Source: Bryobacteraceae bacterium (lineage in GTDB: Bacteria; Acidobacteriota; Terriglobia; Bryobacterales; Bryobacteraceae). From it: 64,000 bases of DNA. Location of the stretch: positions 1 through 64,000 of the forward strand of contig JANWXD010000007.1 in NCBI GenBank assembly GCA_025055455.1, in the 5' to 3' direction. Shown here one piece after another: positions 19,491-29,138 of this stretch (positions are counted from its first letter, which is position 1; each line of letters opens with the position of its first letter). Made by a program: the position numbers and the translations under genes. The notes under the pieces were generated by a model. The model did not search any database, was not told the DNA's origin, and worked only from the letters and a program-made list of their open reading frames with translations.

Positions 19491-20637
19491 TCGGCGTTGG
19501 CGGCGGGTTCACCATCGAACGGACGACCTCGAGGAACGCCTCCGCGGCGCGATCCCAGGAGAAGGCTCGCGATCGGCGCAGGCCTCGCTCGGAGAGCTGC
19601 TGGGCCAGGAGGGGGTCTCCCAGCACGCGGTCCATGGCCTCGGCGAGCGCCGCCACGTCGTTCGGAGCCACCACGAGGCCGGCGTCGCCGACCACCTCTT
19701 CGAGCGCGTTTCCGGAGCTGACGACGACGGGCGCGCCGCACGTCATGGCCTCCAGGGCGGGCAGGCCGAAGCCCTCGTCGAGCGAGGGCATGACAAATAG
19801 CGCGGCGCTGTTGTAAAGCCGGCACAGCTCCTCGTCAGGGACGTAGCCGGCAAAGATGACGTCTTCCAAAAGGCCCGCACAGCGCACCTGCTCCCGGAGT
19901 TCCGCGTAGCAGCTCTTGAAGTGGTCCGACTGGTAGTCTCCGACGAGGATCAGCTGCACGCCCGGGCGCCGGGCGCGGATCCGCTCGTAGGCGGCAATCA
20001 GCGTGGAGAGGTTCTTATGCGGCGAAATTCCTCCCGCGTACAGGATAAAGGGCCGCGCGGGGGGATCCACCGGCATCTTGCGGAACACCGGCGCCACCCC
20101 TTCGGACACCACGTGGATCCGGCTCAGGGGGACCCGGTAGTATTCGTGAATCGAACGGCGCGAATATTCCGACACGGTCAGGACCCTGTCGGCGCGGGCC
20201 AGCGCCATCCAAACTTTGATCCGCCAGAACAGCTCGTGTTTTCGAGACGCGAAGGTTAACTCGGGGCGGCGCTCGGCGATGGTGTCGTGAACGCCGACGA
20301 TGACTGGAACGCCGGGGGACAACGGGAAATAGGAGTAGACCGAAGGAAAGAAGAAGGCGTCAAGCGGCTGCTGCGCCACGGCCCGAGCCATGCGCCACAG
20401 GTCGCCGACCCTCCGCCGGCCGTCGGCGCGAGCGGCTTCGTTCACAGCCGCCGAAGTGGACACGCGTCGGACTTCGAGGCGACGCGGGACCGGGAATTCG
20501 TCCGCGGCGTTGCTATCGAGAAACAGAATAAATTCGCTAGCGCGATCCCGGCGCGCTACCGCCGTGAGCAGCTCACGGGTAAACCGCCCGTACCCTCGAC
20601 GGTTGCTCCAGCACCCTCCATCGATGCCGAGGCGCAT
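19474..20637 (-). CDS. glycosyltransferase family 4 (GT-B)
   Basis: A 387-residue GT-B glycosyltransferase. The N-terminal domain starts [23 protein letters not shown], an acceptor-binding pattern of mannosyl/rhamnosyl-type GT4 enzymes. The C-terminal nucleotide-sugar domain has [21 protein letters not shown] and the retaining E-x7-E element EGFGLPALE followed by GAPVVVS. Cytoplasmic. It is the third gene of a minus-strand unit: a GT2 gene, a polysaccharide deacetylase gene, then this gene 3 bases after the deacetylase. The product is probably an exopolysaccharide or surface glycan; donor sugar not predictable. Confidence 0.9.
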   Translation of the reverse strand: MRLGIDGGCWSNRRGYGRFTRELLTAVARRDRASEFILFLDSNAADEFPVPRRLEVRRVSTSAAVNEAARADGRRRVGDLWRMARAVAQQPLDAFFFPSVYSYFPLSPGVPVIVGVHDTIAERRPELTFASRKHELFWRIKVWMALARADRVLTVSEYSRRSIHEYYRVPLSRIHVVSEGVAPVFRKMPVDPPARPFILYAGGISPHKNLSTLIAAYERIRARRPGVQLILVGDYQSDHFKSCYAELREQVRCAGLLEDVIFAGYVPDEELCRLYNSAALFVMPSLDEGFGLPALEAMTCGAPVVVSSGNALEEVVGDAGLVVAPNDVAALAEAMDRVLGDPLLAQQLSERGLRRSRAFSWDRAAEAFLEVVRSMVNPPPTPTTAGR

Positions 20638-20640
20638 GGG

Positions 20641-21375
20641 TCATCCCGCCACCCATTGGCGCACCCAACGCAAGGCGCGCCGCACTTTGAGGTAGGTCTC
20701 GTCGCCGGCGATGAGCCGTCGGAAACGCTCGAGGTCGCGAAAGTAATGGACGTCCACGCGAGGCAGGTCAAAAACGTCGGCGCCGTCGCGGACCAAATCC
20801 AGACGGGCGCCGCAGGCCCGGTCAAAAAAACGACATGCGATGCGGCGGACGGCAGGATTCGAATGTCCATAAGGGTACGCCAGACTCCGGGGCTGCTGGC
20901 CGACACGGTCCGCGATCTCCTCCTGGCAGCGTGCGAACTCCCACGCTACTGCCGTTTCCGGAAGACGCCGAAGATCAGGGTGGGAGTAGGTGTGCGCGCC
21001 AATCTCCACGCCCGCCCTCGCCGCTTGCCGGACCTCTCGCCAACTCATCAGCTCCAGGGGCGGTATGGATCGGTACCCGGCCTGATCCCAATCGTTGCTC
21101 CTGCCGCAGCGGCCCGCCACGAGAAACACGGTGGCGGGCAGGCCATAGCGCGAGAGCACGGGGAGGGCTTCCTCGAAGAAATCCCGGTAGCCATCGTCGA
21201 AGGTGAGCGCCACCGAACCCGGCGTCGCGCAGACGGAGTGAAGGGGCACCACCGGCGCGCCCGAGCTGGCGAGCCACTCCATCTGTTGCCGAAACACAAC
21301 TGGGGAAATGGCAATCACGGACTCAGCGTTGCGAATCGAATGATATGCAAGAATAACAGACTTACTTCTTGCCAT
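20641..21375 (-). CDS. polysaccharide deacetylase (NodB-homology domain)
   Basis: A 244-residue carbohydrate esterase family 4 protein. Catalytic motif 1 is LTFDDGYRD, where the first Asp is the base and the second a metal ligand. Motif 2 is GAHTYSHPDL with both His ligands. Motif 3 is in SLAYPYG. These removals of N-acetyl groups usually act on exopolysaccharide, chitin-like or peptidoglycan sugars. No classical signal peptide is present, which fits either a cytoplasmic precursor-modifying enzyme or a non-standard export route. Its start overlaps the GT2 gene end by 14 bases and its end precedes the GT4 gene by 3, so the three act together. Confidence 0.9.
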   Translation of the reverse strand: MARSKSVILAYHSIRNAESVIAISPVVFRQQMEWLASSGAPVVPLHSVCATPGSVALTFDDGYRDFFEEALPVLSRYGLPATVFLVAGRCGRSNDWDQAGYRSIPPLELMSWREVRQAARAGVEIGAHTYSHPDLRRLPETAVAWEFARCQEEIADRVGQQPRSLAYPYGHSNPAVRRIACRFFDRACGARLDLVRDGADVFDLPRVDVHYFRDLERFRRLIAGDETYLKVRRALRWVRQWVAG

Positions 21376-22717
21376 CTGCGGGTGCTACCGCCGCTGGCCT
21401 CGGAGCTTTCTCCCACAGACGGCTCCAGTAGTAATGGAAGCATCCGGCGAGAAACGATAACCCGTTGTAGAAGTGGTAGAGCAGGTGGAAGGGAATTGCC
21501 GCCAGGGCAAACAGGCGGCCCTGGCGTGCAGCGAGGAAGAGGTAGAAGCGGCTGTTGAGTATTACAATGACCGAGGCCACTAGAGATACGGCGAATATGA
21601 GCTTGTGAGCCGGCAGGCGCTGCACCATGAAAGCAATGGCGCCAAGAATGTAAAGTCCGACCAGCACGCCAGTGATCTTGCGCGCCCGTTCGTTGCTGAA
21701 GGCATAGCGGTGGCGCAAGAACAACAGAATGACCGCCAGATACAGGGGAGGTAAGATGCCGGCCATCTCAACGGCGAAGGCCTGCCAGGTGATGAATCCC
21801 AGGATCGCGAGCATGGCGACGACGATCCCCTTCGAGGGATGCCGCCGGAACGGCTCGAGCCAGCAGGCGCCCAGCAAAAGGAACAGCACGCCCATGAAGG
21901 GAGCGACGAAATACCATCCCCAATACAGCGAAGCGGCCGTAGACAGCCCCATGAGCAAAAAAGCCAGCGCCACGCTGACCCGCTGGCTGAGCTCCAGGTT
22001 CAAGTCATTGGGCATGTAGTGCTGACGCAGGATGAGCTCCGTCCAGGGGATCCCTCGGTCAAAAATGTCCGTCTTGATCAGTTTCCAGAACGTCCAGCGT
22101 TTCAAGTGCTTGACCTGAACGTGCTTGTCGAGGACCATTTTGCGGCCGGCCATGCGCAGCCGGTAGCCCAGTTCGATGTCTTCAATGGCCGGACGCCCGT
22201 AAGATTCGTCGAAGCCCGCGTGTGCCAAGAAGACTTCCCGTCGGATGGCGCCGCAGCCACTCCAAAACGTGCACGCCTCACGCCGGGCGTTCTGGTGCAC
22301 GTAGTGATGCATCAAATTGCGGTACTGCGACAGGAAGTCCGGTGAGCTGGGCGAGTCGTCGTAGGAACCAATCAGCGCGTCGAGTTCGGGGTCGGTCTCA
22401 AAGGCGCTGGCGACCCGTGACAGCGTATCGGGATGGACGCAGACGTCGGCGTCAAGGAAGAGCAAGACGTCTCCGCGCGCGGCGCGGGCTCCGAGGTTGC
22501 GGGCGTGCGCCGGCCCCCGCCTGCCGCCGGTTCGAAGCACTCGCGCCCCCAACTTTTCAGCCACCTCCGCCGTTTCGTCGGTCGACCCGTCATCAACGAC
22601 TAAGCACTCATAAGGAGGAGTTTCGGATTGGAAAAGGCATTGCAAGCATTGCGCCAGATCGTCTGCCGCATTGTGGGCAGGAATGATAACGGTTAGGGAC
22701 GTTTGTGCCTTGGCCAT
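21362..22717 (-). CDS. family 2 glycosyltransferase with C-terminal membrane segments
   Basis: A 451-residue inverting GT-A enzyme. SLTVIIPAHNAADDL and CLVVDDGSTDET form the nucleotide-binding start. The metal-binding DxD lies in LLFLDADVCVHPD. A downstream acidic-QxxRW-like region (IEDIELGYRLRMAGRKM) follows. The C-terminal ~200 residues contain about four or five hydrophobic helices. It is likely a membrane-bound transferase of a surface polysaccharide pathway. The start at 22717 (MAKAQTS) is chosen because GAGAGGGG lies directly before it; an upstream ATG at 22741 would add eight residues. It is the first gene of the three-gene glycan unit. Confidence 0.88.
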   Translation of the reverse strand: MAKAQTSLTVIIPAHNAADDLAQCLQCLFQSETPPYECLVVDDGSTDETAEVAEKLGARVLRTGGRRGPAHARNLGARAARGDVLLFLDADVCVHPDTLSRVASAFETDPELDALIGSYDDSPSSPDFLSQYRNLMHHYVHQNARREACTFWSGCGAIRREVFLAHAGFDESYGRPAIEDIELGYRLRMAGRKMVLDKHVQVKHLKRWTFWKLIKTDIFDRGIPWTELILRQHYMPNDLNLELSQRVSVALAFLLMGLSTAASLYWGWYFVAPFMGVLFLLLGACWLEPFRRHPSKGIVVAMLAILGFITWQAFAVEMAGILPPLYLAVILLFLRHRYAFSNERARKITGVLVGLYILGAIAFMVQRLPAHKLIFAVSLVASVIVILNSRFYLFLAARQGRLFALAAIPFHLLYHFYNGLSFLAGCFHYYWSRLWEKAPRPAAVAPADGKK

Positions 22718-22727
22718 GCCCCTCTCG

Positions 22728-22737
22728 CACAATTGTG
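22728..22737. promoter_or_regulatory. 10-bp perfect palindrome upstream of the glycan operon (CACAATTGTG)
   Basis: The palindrome lies 11 bases before the GT2 start in an otherwise GC-rich gap. It could be an operator half-site pair or chance; no repressor gene is adjacent. Confidence 0.3.
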
Positions 22738-22810
22738 GCATCCGTCCGCGTTGCTGTCAAAAGGAAAGCACTGTCCGGCCACTTAGTACCTGTGCATCAA
22801 AGTACTAAAA

Positions 22811-23803
22811 CTACAGTACAGAACTCGAGGTCGACCCTGCGGAGACGCCGGCCAGTTCGGCGCAGATCCGCCGCACCCGCTCGGCGTTCTCACGGATCTG
22901 GTCGCTGTAGCGCGGGTACATGCCCACGATGATGGCGTCTTGCGGTTTGATATTGCCGAACACGAACCGGAAGGCTTCGTCGATCTGCGCGGGGGAATCG
23001 GTCAGCCGTCCAGCGGCCAGCACCTTGTAAACCAGACACGTCTTGCGGGTCTGGCGAATCGCCCGGCACATGCGCGGCGGATCCTCGGGCAGATAGACTT
23101 CCCCCAGGGGCTTCTGGCCGAGCAGTTTGTTGAACTCGTCGGCCGTCCGAGTGATGTAGTAGAGGCTGTTCATGTAATAATCCACGTCCCAGTTCTCCTC
23201 CTCGACCTGCTCGAGCAGCGTGGGGTCATGGAGGGAAAGCCCTACCAGCACGCCGGCGTCACGAACGGCTTTGAGGAAGTCGCGCACTTCGCCGAGCCGG
23301 CCAGCGCGTCGCTTGCGCTCGGCAGAGCCCCCGTGGTGCGCGATGCCGATGGGCTTCAGCTTGACCACCTCCCGGATCAGCGTAAAGTCTTTTTCCATCT
23401 CCGGATGACTGAGCAACAGCCACTGGATTGTGCCGCCTTCGGCGCGGTAGCGCTGCAAATCGGCCAGGGGCCGCTGCATGTGCGAGAACTGCCACGTATT
23501 GATGCCGTTGGCCTCGCACCGGCGCAAGATTTCGCAGACGCGCTCGGGCGTGGACCACTCCATCATGTGCTGGCTGAAGAGCCGGTTGAAGTGCGAGTAG
23601 CCATAGAACGGATTTCCGCCAATAATGAGCCGGCTCACTTGGTAATCCCCCATGCGGATTTGGGGGAGCGAGAGCTTGCCCTCTGAAGGGGTCGGAGGTA
23701 CGGCCGCAGGGCTTTGAAGCTCGACCTCGGCGGTGCAAGGAAAGGCCAGTGTCGCGGCGGCGCCCGCCGCCGACTGCAAGAATCTGCGCCGTTTGGTGGT
23801 CAC
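22811..23803 (-). CDS. Tat-exported aldo/keto-reductase-like TIM-barrel protein
   Basis: A 330-residue protein with a twin-arginine signal (KRRRFLQSAAGAAATLAF, residues 4-21). The mature part has a TIM-barrel pattern like that of the aldo/keto reductase family: RMGDYQVSRLIIGGNPFYGY near the start and a helix region beginning EILRRCEANGINTWQF. The classical catalytic tetrad is not clear; IAHHGGSAERKRR is a possible active-site segment. Redox or sugar-epimerase activity cannot be decided. It follows the PEBP gene after 28 bases in the same direction, so it may belong to the GH88 unit. Tat export suggests that it is folded with a cofactor before export. Confidence 0.7.
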   Translation of the reverse strand: MTTKRRRFLQSAAGAAATLAFPCTAEVELQSPAAVPPTPSEGKLSLPQIRMGDYQVSRLIIGGNPFYGYSHFNRLFSQHMMEWSTPERVCEILRRCEANGINTWQFSHMQRPLADLQRYRAEGGTIQWLLLSHPEMEKDFTLIREVVKLKPIGIAHHGGSAERKRRAGRLGEVRDFLKAVRDAGVLVGLSLHDPTLLEQVEEENWDVDYYMNSLYYITRTADEFNKLLGQKPLGEVYLPEDPPRMCRAIRQTRKTCLVYKVLAAGRLTDSPAQIDEAFRFVFGNIKPQDAIIVGMYPRYSDQIRENAERVRRICAELAGVSAGSTSSSVL

Positions 23804-23831
23804 GATGCAGCCTCCCGGAACCGGAACGTTC

Positions 23832-24290
23832 TCAGCGGCGCTCGTAGCGGCCCATATATTGGGCTACGCCCAGGATGCGGCCCTCGAGCGCCTGATCCAA
23901 CTCTCTGCGGCGCGCCCCAGCCTTCAGTCCGAGCGACGGCGTGTTCAGCGCGTACAGACGGAAGAAATAGCGGTGCGGCCCGTGGCCGCGCGGCGGGCAG
24001 GGGCCGCCGTAACCGACCCGACCGAAATCGTTCGTGCCGCTCACGCCGGTCTGGCCCGGTTTGAAACCCTGGGCCAGGGTGTGCACGCTCGCCGGGATGT
24101 CCCAGAGCAACCAGTGGTTCCAGACCCCCGCCGGCGCATCGGGATCGTCCACGATCAAGGCGAAGCTTTGCGTGCCGGCCGGTTCACCGTCCCATTCGAG
24201 TGCCGGGGAGAGGTCGCCGCCGTCACAGGTGTGAAGCTTCGGGATCAGATCCCCTTCGCGAAATGACGGACTCTTAAGCTGGAACGCCAT
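23832..24290 (-). CDS. YbhB/YbcL-type PEBP-family protein
   Basis: A 152-residue phosphatidylethanolamine-binding-protein homologue. It carries the family signature [21 protein letters not shown] and the downstream [20 protein letters not shown], with the anion-binding-site residues Asp, His and the PPxGxHRY loop. No signal peptide is present. Bacterial members have no well-established role; inhibitor or chaperone functions have been proposed. Its start overlaps the GH88 gene end by 17 bases, so translation is likely coupled. Confidence 0.93.
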   Translation of the reverse strand: MAFQLKSPSFREGDLIPKLHTCDGGDLSPALEWDGEPAGTQSFALIVDDPDAPAGVWNHWLLWDIPASVHTLAQGFKPGQTGVSGTNDFGRVGYGGPCPPRGHGPHRYFFRLYALNTPSLGLKAGARRRELDQALEGRILGVAQYMGRYERR

Positions 24291-25419
24291 CGTCGGTCTC
24301 CTGGAGCGCGCGCGCCAGCGCTTCCACAAAGAAATATTCTCCCCACATGACAGACTCGTTAACGCCCAGTCCTTTGTGGAGGTGATAGACGCCCCCCTTG
24401 AGGATGCCCTCCCATTCCGGATCTGGTTCCGCCAGGTGGCGGGATGCCAGCGTATAGAGCGTGTGTAGCGCGACGGTCCGATAGAGTCGGCCGCGGATTC
24501 GATCCGGCGTGGCGGCAGCCAGCCGCAGCAGGCCTCCGGCGGCGATGGCGGCCGCCGAGGTGTCGCGCAAGGCGCGTTGCTCCGGAGGCGCGTCGTAATC
24601 CCAGGGCGGGACGCCGTCGGCGGGGGTGTTTTCGATGTAGTAGCGGGCGCAGGCTTCGGCGGTTTCCAGGAGCCGAACGTCCCGCGTGTAGCCGTAACAG
24701 TCGGTGAAGCCATACAGAGCCCAGGCCAGCCCTCGCGACCAGCACGAGTCGCCCCGATAACCTTGATGCGTGCTTTGGCGGAGAAACTCCCCGGTGGCGG
24801 TGTCGAAGATGCCTTCGTGGGCTGTGGAGCCGTCTCCGCGCACCAGCACGCGCCGCGTGGTCAAGCAGTGGCGCAGCGCGATGTCGTGGAGCGTCCGCTC
24901 GCCGGTTTCCTGAGCCGCGTAGAAGATAATGCCCACGTTCATCATGATGTCGATGAACAGCGACTCCTCGGCGACGAACGAGCGCAGGTACTGGCCCTTC
25001 TCGCGGAAGCGCAGCGCCATCGTACGGCCGGCTTCGATGACCACCTCGCGCGCCGACGGCTCGCCCGTGAGAGCGTGCCAGCGGCGAAAGGTGGACATGA
25101 AAATGAAGCCCAAGTCGTGAACCTCACGGTCGTGCTTGCGCGGCTCCAGGGGTTTGGTGTACCGCACCGCCTGCTCGAGCCACCAGGCCGCCTCCGGGCT
25201 GTGCGGTTCGTGGCGCTCGTGGAAGATCCACATCAGGCCCGGCAGGAAGCCGTCGCACCAGTGGGTCCAGGCAGGCAGGTCGTGGCGCCAGCGGCCGCGG
25301 TGCGTGTACATGGGGTAGAAGCCGGGGTCGCGTTCGATCAAGCGGCGGACTTGGTGCTCGGCGAAGTCTAACGCGTGCGTAAACAATTCGCGGTAGTGGT
25401 GAACTTCCGGTCGGATCAC
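24274..25419 (-). CDS. glycoside hydrolase family 88 (unsaturated glucuronyl hydrolase)
   Basis: A 381-residue alpha6/alpha6-barrel enzyme. Family hallmarks are [21 protein letters not shown] near the N-terminus, the [14 protein letters not shown] motif with the catalytic Asp, and [22 protein letters not shown] later. GH88 enzymes hydrate the double bond of 4,5-unsaturated uronic acid ends left by polysaccharide lyases and release the sugar. No signal peptide is present, so the enzyme should act inside the cell on imported oligosaccharides. The start is a GTG overlapping the stop of the upstream secreted-protein gene (GTGA). It links to the KDG-kinase-like protein at 12090 as a possible later step. 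Confidence 0.9.
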   Translation of the reverse strand: MIRPEVHHYRELFTHALDFAEHQVRRLIERDPGFYPMYTHRGRWRHDLPAWTHWCDGFLPGLMWIFHERHEPHSPEAAWWLEQAVRYTKPLEPRKHDREVHDLGFIFMSTFRRWHALTGEPSAREVVIEAGRTMALRFREKGQYLRSFVAEESLFIDIMMNVGIIFYAAQETGERTLHDIALRHCLTTRRVLVRGDGSTAHEGIFDTATGEFLRQSTHQGYRGDSCWSRGLAWALYGFTDCYGYTRDVRLLETAEACARYYIENTPADGVPPWDYDAPPEQRALRDTSAAAIAAGGLLRLAAATPDRIRGRLYRTVALHTLYTLASRHLAEPDPEWEGILKGGVYHLHKGLGVNESVMWGEYFFVEALARALQETDDGVPA

Positions 25420-26702
25420 GGTCCTGTGTTCTCCGGTTTCAGATCGGTGTTCCACAACATCGTAAATCCGCGCGGGAGCTGCAAACGGGAGGCGCGCGCT
25501 AATAGGAGGGCCACGCCGGCCCGGCGTGCAGGAGGCTCTACCAGCAGCAGCGTGGTCCGCCGCTCCGGAGGAAGGTAGGCGAAGTGCATGGTGCTGCCCG
25601 GGATGCGCGCGGTCGCGGCGCCCGCCTGTTCGAGACGAGCGCGGAAAGGCGCGCGCCCGCCCTCGAACTCGATCGCGTAAAACTCCAAGCCCACCACGTA
25701 GTGGGCGGGGGTCGAGGCAAGGCGTTCCAGCCGGGTCAGCCGTCCGGTGACCACGGCCCCTTTGGGCACCACGACGCGTCCCTCCTTCTTGACCGCCCGC
25801 GCCACGACGGCGCGGAGCGGGTCGCCGACGAAGGACGTCTCCGAGTCGACCGGAGTCTCCAAACGGAGCTCGAGGTCGACACCGGCGGGCAGCTCGAATT
25901 CGCGTAGTTGCGGCGCCGGCGGCGGGGCCTCCGGCGGCGGATCCCCGAAGGAGAGATGCGACTCTCCCGTGAACTGGCGGCACTGGGTGAACTCGATGCG
26001 GTTACGGCTTTCGTTTCCCGCGAGATCGATCATGACCAGCTCGGAGCGGCGCGGGAGCAGAAACTCGTCCTCTCCGATGGGCACCCGGCCGTACCAGATG
26101 CTGGTGCGCGCCTCCCGTAAGTTGAGTTCGGAAGGGATCTGATCGGCGGTGACATCGAGACGCACCAGGTCGAGCGTGGCGGCGTCCACCCAAAAGGCGC
26201 CGTGGTAGGGTACCCGCGCCTCGCGAGGTGGAACGCGGATCCGATAGCCGCTGAGGAGGAGGGGAACGCGATAGTCGTACCGGATGGTGCGCCGACCGTC
26301 GAGAATGTCCTCACCGACGTAGGTGTAGGTCGGGGCGGAGGAGAGGAAAACGCTGTAGGCGTGCAAAGCGAAATCGCCGTTGCCGATGGCCCCGCCGCCG
26401 ACCATGTCCACGAGGTCGCGCTCTTGGAAGCGGTTCTCGCCGTACCAGGAGTAGAGCTCCTTGCGCCCGATCATGGCCACCTCCAGCCGGAGAGCGTCGA
26501 CGAGCTCGAACTTGCGCGCCGGAGCGCGGCGGCGGGACCGCTCGACGGTTTCGACACAGGTGTAGTTGGGCAGGCGCTTGAGGTTCTCCTCCATGTGCAC
26601 CTTGATGCGCGCTAGCAGCAAGACGTCCGGAGCCAAGTCGCTTTGGGCCACACCCAGGGCGGGGCTGAAGAGGCAAGAGAGCCAGAGCCGGGCACGCCCC
26701 AT
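25416..26702 (-). CDS. secreted protein of unknown function, acidobacterial type
   Basis: A 428-residue protein with a signal peptide ([21 protein letters not shown]). The mature part contains [14 protein letters not shown] and [14 protein letters not shown]. It also has a beta-rich middle with [26 protein letters not shown]. This layout resembles hypothetical secreted proteins frequent in Solibacter-type genomes. The last third ([29 protein letters not shown]) resembles the fold used by organic-solvent-tolerance or TrbI-like domains, but this is weak. Its stop overlaps the GTG of the GH88 gene. An upstream ATG at 26714 would add four residues. Function unknown. Confidence 0.65.
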   Translation of the reverse strand: MGRARLWLSCLFSPALGVAQSDLAPDVLLLARIKVHMEENLKRLPNYTCVETVERSRRRAPARKFELVDALRLEVAMIGRKELYSWYGENRFQERDLVDMVGGGAIGNGDFALHAYSVFLSSAPTYTYVGEDILDGRRTIRYDYRVPLLLSGYRIRVPPREARVPYHGAFWVDAATLDLVRLDVTADQIPSELNLREARTSIWYGRVPIGEDEFLLPRRSELVMIDLAGNESRNRIEFTQCRQFTGESHLSFGDPPPEAPPPAPQLREFELPAGVDLELRLETPVDSETSFVGDPLRAVVARAVKKEGRVVVPKGAVVTGRLTRLERLASTPAHYVVGLEFYAIEFEGGRAPFRARLEQAGAATARIPGSTMHFAYLPPERRTTLLLVEPPARRAGVALLLARASRLQLPRGFTMLWNTDLKPENTGP

Positions 26703-26727
26703 GGCATCTATCATGATGGCGTCGTTC

Positions 26728-26736
26728 TGCTAGGAT
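26728..26736 (+). promoter_or_regulatory. extended -10 element (TGCTAGGAT) placed for a leaderless transcript
   Basis: TGC-TAGGAT ends 6 bases before the CDGSH gene ATG at 26743, so initiation at +7 would coincide with the start codon. Confidence 0.5.
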
Positions 26737-26742
26737 CGCAAC

Positions 26743-26973
26743 ATGGCGGTGAAGATCACTGCGTTGACGAACGGGCCCTTGCGCGTGGAGGGCGACTTCG
26801 TTCTGTGCGACCCCGAGGGGAAGGAATTCGGACTGGGTGGCCGTACGGTGATTTCCCTTTGCCGGTGCGGCCATTCCGAGAATAAACCGTTTTGCGACGG
26901 CAGCCATCGCAAAGCCGGTTTCAGCTCCCAAGTGCAGGCCAGAGATTTGCCCCCGCCGGCGCCGAAGGCGTGA
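26743..26973 (+). CDS. CDGSH iron-sulfur domain protein
   Basis: A 76-residue single-domain protein. The 2Fe-2S binding motif CRCGHSENKPFCDGSH has three Cys and one His ligand (C-x-C-x2-S-x3-P-x-C-D-G-x-H pattern). Preceding residues GRTVISL are the usual beta strand. Such small proteins transfer electrons or clusters; bacterial members are cytosolic. It is a lone gene, divergent from the secreted-protein operon and convergent with the ABC exporter operon. Its function is not predictable beyond cluster binding. Confidence 0.93.
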   Translation: MAVKITALTNGPLRVEGDFVLCDPEGKEFGLGGRTVISLCRCGHSENKPFCDGSHRKAGFSSQVQARDLPPPAPKA

Positions 26974-27075
26974 GGTTTTCTGCGCGAGCGAGCCGGCGCA
27001 AGCCGTACCGCGGCCCTGAGGCCGTCGCACTTCACTGGCACGTGGCCTGTGGCTTGTGCAGAGATAGGCGTGGAC

Positions 27076-27096
27076 CTGGCGGATGGACTCCGCCGG
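27076..27096. terminator. possible bidirectional hairpin terminator
   Basis: GGCGGA (27078-27083) and TCCGCC (27089-27094) form a 6-bp perfect stem with a 5-base loop, extendable by a wobble and one more pair. It lies between the convergent CDGSH gene and the ABC exporter operon end (27104). No clear T-run follows in either direction. Confidence 0.35.
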
Positions 27097-27103
27097 TTGT
27101 CGC

Positions 27104-27799
27104 TCAGTCCGGGACCTGGCCCTCCGGCAGGAGTTCCCCTTTTTCGAGGTAACGGGTCTTGCCAGCGAAGCGAGCGGCGTGGGGATCGTGCGTGACCAGG
27201 ATGATCGTCTTGCCGAACTCCTGGTTGAGCTTTGCGAGCAGCGTCAGGACCTCCTGGGCTGAGGCGGCATCCAAATTCCCGGTCGGCTCGTCGGCAAGGA
27301 TCAGGTCCGGGTCGGTGACGATCGCCCGGGCGATGGCGACGCGTTGCTCCTGGCCGCCGGAGAGCTGACGCGGCAGGTGATGCATCCGGTCGGCCAGCCC
27401 CACCAGTCTGAGCGCGGTTTCCGCATGGGCCAGGCGCTCCTTTTTGCTGAGGTGGGTGAGTTTCAACGGCAGCTCGACGTTCTCGATCGCCGTCAGCACG
27501 GGGATCAGGTTGAACGTCTGGAAAACGAAACCGATGTGCCGATTCCGCCAGCGGGCGACTTCCCGATCGCTCAACGCCCTCAGATCCTGGCCGAGGACAC
27601 GTATCTCGCCTCGCGTGGGACGGTCCATGGCCGCGATCAGGTGCAGCAGGGTGGACTTGCCGGACCCGGAAGGGCCCATTAAAGCGAGGAACTCGCCGCG
27701 GCGCACCTCGAGGTTAATCCGGTGCAGTGCGGTAATGCTGAACCCGTCGCGACGGAACTCTTTGTCGAGATCCCGGGTCTGGATCACGATTTCGGTCAT
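27104..27799 (-). CDS. ABC transporter ATP-binding protein (MacB/LolD type)
   Basis: A 231-residue ATPase. It has Walker [10 protein letters not shown], the Q-loop [16 protein letters not shown], the signature [15 protein letters not shown] (an E replaces the more common Q), Walker [13 protein letters not shown] and the H-loop [10 protein letters not shown]. Size and Q-loop are typical of LolD/MacB ATPases that work with FtsX-like permeases on the periplasmic side. The gene overlaps the adaptor gene by ATGA (27796-27799). It is the last gene of the four-gene exporter operon. Confidence 0.96.
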   Translation of the reverse strand: MTEIVIQTRDLDKEFRRDGFSITALHRINLEVRRGEFLALMGPSGSGKSTLLHLIAAMDRPTRGEIRVLGQDLRALSDREVARWRNRHIGFVFQTFNLIPVLTAIENVELPLKLTHLSKKERLAHAETALRLVGLADRMHHLPRQLSGGQEQRVAIARAIVTDPDLILADEPTGNLDAASAQEVLTLLAKLNQEFGKTIILVTHDPHAARFAGKTRYLEKGELLPEGQVPD

Positions 27800-29136
27800 G
27801 AAGCGTGTCCCTTTCGGATGCGGATCCGGTCGCCGTCCTTGAGCTCGGCAGGCGGATTGACGATGAGGTCTTCGCCGCCGAGGAGGCCGTCTTCGATGCG
27901 AATGCCCTGGCCGGTGGGTGGGCCGGTCCGAACCGGCCGCCGCACCGCTCGGCCGCCGAGGGCGACGAAGACGCCGCCATCGCGCACGGCCGAAGTCGGC
28001 ACCACGATGGTCGGGCGCGGCGCCGCGGCGTCGTGGCGTTCCTCGTCGGAGTAGAACGCCACGCTGGCGTTCATCTCCGGACGCAGGTACTCGTCCGGGT
28101 TGAGGATCTTGACCTTGACTTGCACGGTGGCTTTCTGGCGGTTGGCCTCGGGCGAGATCTGACTGATGACGCCCTCGTACTTGCGGTCGGGGTAGGCGTC
28201 CGTCGTGACGATGCCCTTCTGTTTCGGACGGAGCTTGGCGAAGTCGTTCTGGCTGATGTCCAGCTCGACTTCGAGATCGTTCAAATCGGCCAGGGAGACG
28301 ACGTAGCCCTTGGCGCCGCGTTCGCCCACGAAGCTGGTGGTCACGAACTCGCCGGGTTCGACCTCGCGCTCGAGAATGGTGCCCGAAATCGGGGCGCGGA
28401 TGAGGGTATTGGCAAGCTGGGTCTCGTAGAACGCCACGGCGCCGCGGGCCTGCTCCACCTGACCGCGCACCGCGTCGATCTGTTCCTGGCGGGGGCCGAT
28501 GCGGACCAGTTCGTAGTTCCGTTCCAGGGAGGCGACGCGGGCTTTCTGGGCCTCGTAGCGGGCCTGGGCATCATCGAGCGCCTGCTGGGAGAGGACCTTC
28601 TCGGCGACGAGCTTGCGCGTGCGCTCCAGGCTGACGCGGGCGTTCTCGAGCTCCGCCTGCGCTTGCTCGAGATTGGCCTTCGCCATGGCGATCTCCTCGG
28701 GGCGGGAGCCCCGGAGGAGCTCCTGAAGACGGGCCTCGAGAGCGGCCAGCTGGCCCCGGGCTTGCTGGAGTTGGGCGCGGTACTCGTCATCCTCCAAACG
28801 GACGATCACCTGGCCCGCTTTGACCTTGTCGCCCTTGTCCACGCCGATCCAGGCGACGCGGCCCATAACTTTGGAGGCCAACTCGATCTTATGAGCGGCG
28901 ACGATGTAGCCGGTAGCGTTGAGGACGATTCTCGGGCCCCCGCCGCCGCTTTCCGAAGGCACGACTCGCACAACCTCTACCTCCACGGCGGAGTTGAGGC
29001 GGCTCCAGAGAAGCCGTCCCGCGACGAGCAGGACGAACAGGGCGATTCCCGCCACGATCCAGCGCACGGCCCAGCGAGGCCGAGTGTCGCTGGGGCGGCT
29101 GCGGTCTATGCGCAGGCTTCTGAGGTCGGCGTCCAT
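27796..29136 (-). CDS. periplasmic adaptor (membrane-fusion protein, HlyD/MacA type)
   Basis: A 446-residue MacA/HlyD-like adaptor. The N-terminal membrane anchor is at about 27-45. A lipoyl-like barrel half ([29 protein letters not shown]) is followed by a long alpha-helical hairpin from about 110 to 240 and beta-barrel segments. It should bridge the ABC permease and an outer-membrane channel. The hairpin is rich in Gln/Glu/Ala. No TolC gene lies in the window. It lies 2 bases after the permease gene and overlaps the ATPase gene start. Confidence 0.92.
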   Translation of the reverse strand: MDADLRSLRIDRSRPSDTRPRWAVRWIVAGIALFVLLVAGRLLWSRLNSAVEVEVVRVVPSESGGGGPRIVLNATGYIVAAHKIELASKVMGRVAWIGVDKGDKVKAGQVIVRLEDDEYRAQLQQARGQLAALEARLQELLRGSRPEEIAMAKANLEQAQAELENARVSLERTRKLVAEKVLSQQALDDAQARYEAQKARVASLERNYELVRIGPRQEQIDAVRGQVEQARGAVAFYETQLANTLIRAPISGTILEREVEPGEFVTTSFVGERGAKGYVVSLADLNDLEVELDISQNDFAKLRPKQKGIVTTDAYPDRKYEGVISQISPEANRQKATVQVKVKILNPDEYLRPEMNASVAFYSDEERHDAAAPRPTIVVPTSAVRDGGVFVALGGRAVRRPVRTGPPTGQGIRIEDGLLGGEDLIVNPPAELKDGDRIRIRKGHAS

Positions 29137-29138
29137 GA

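Noticed and set aside
22824-22835. Adjacent XhoI- and SalI-like sites (CTCGAG, GTCGAC) suggesting vector sequence
   Set aside because: They lie inside the coding end of the Tat-exported reductase-like gene, with no other polylinker sites; two such hexamers are expected by chance in a GC-rich genome.
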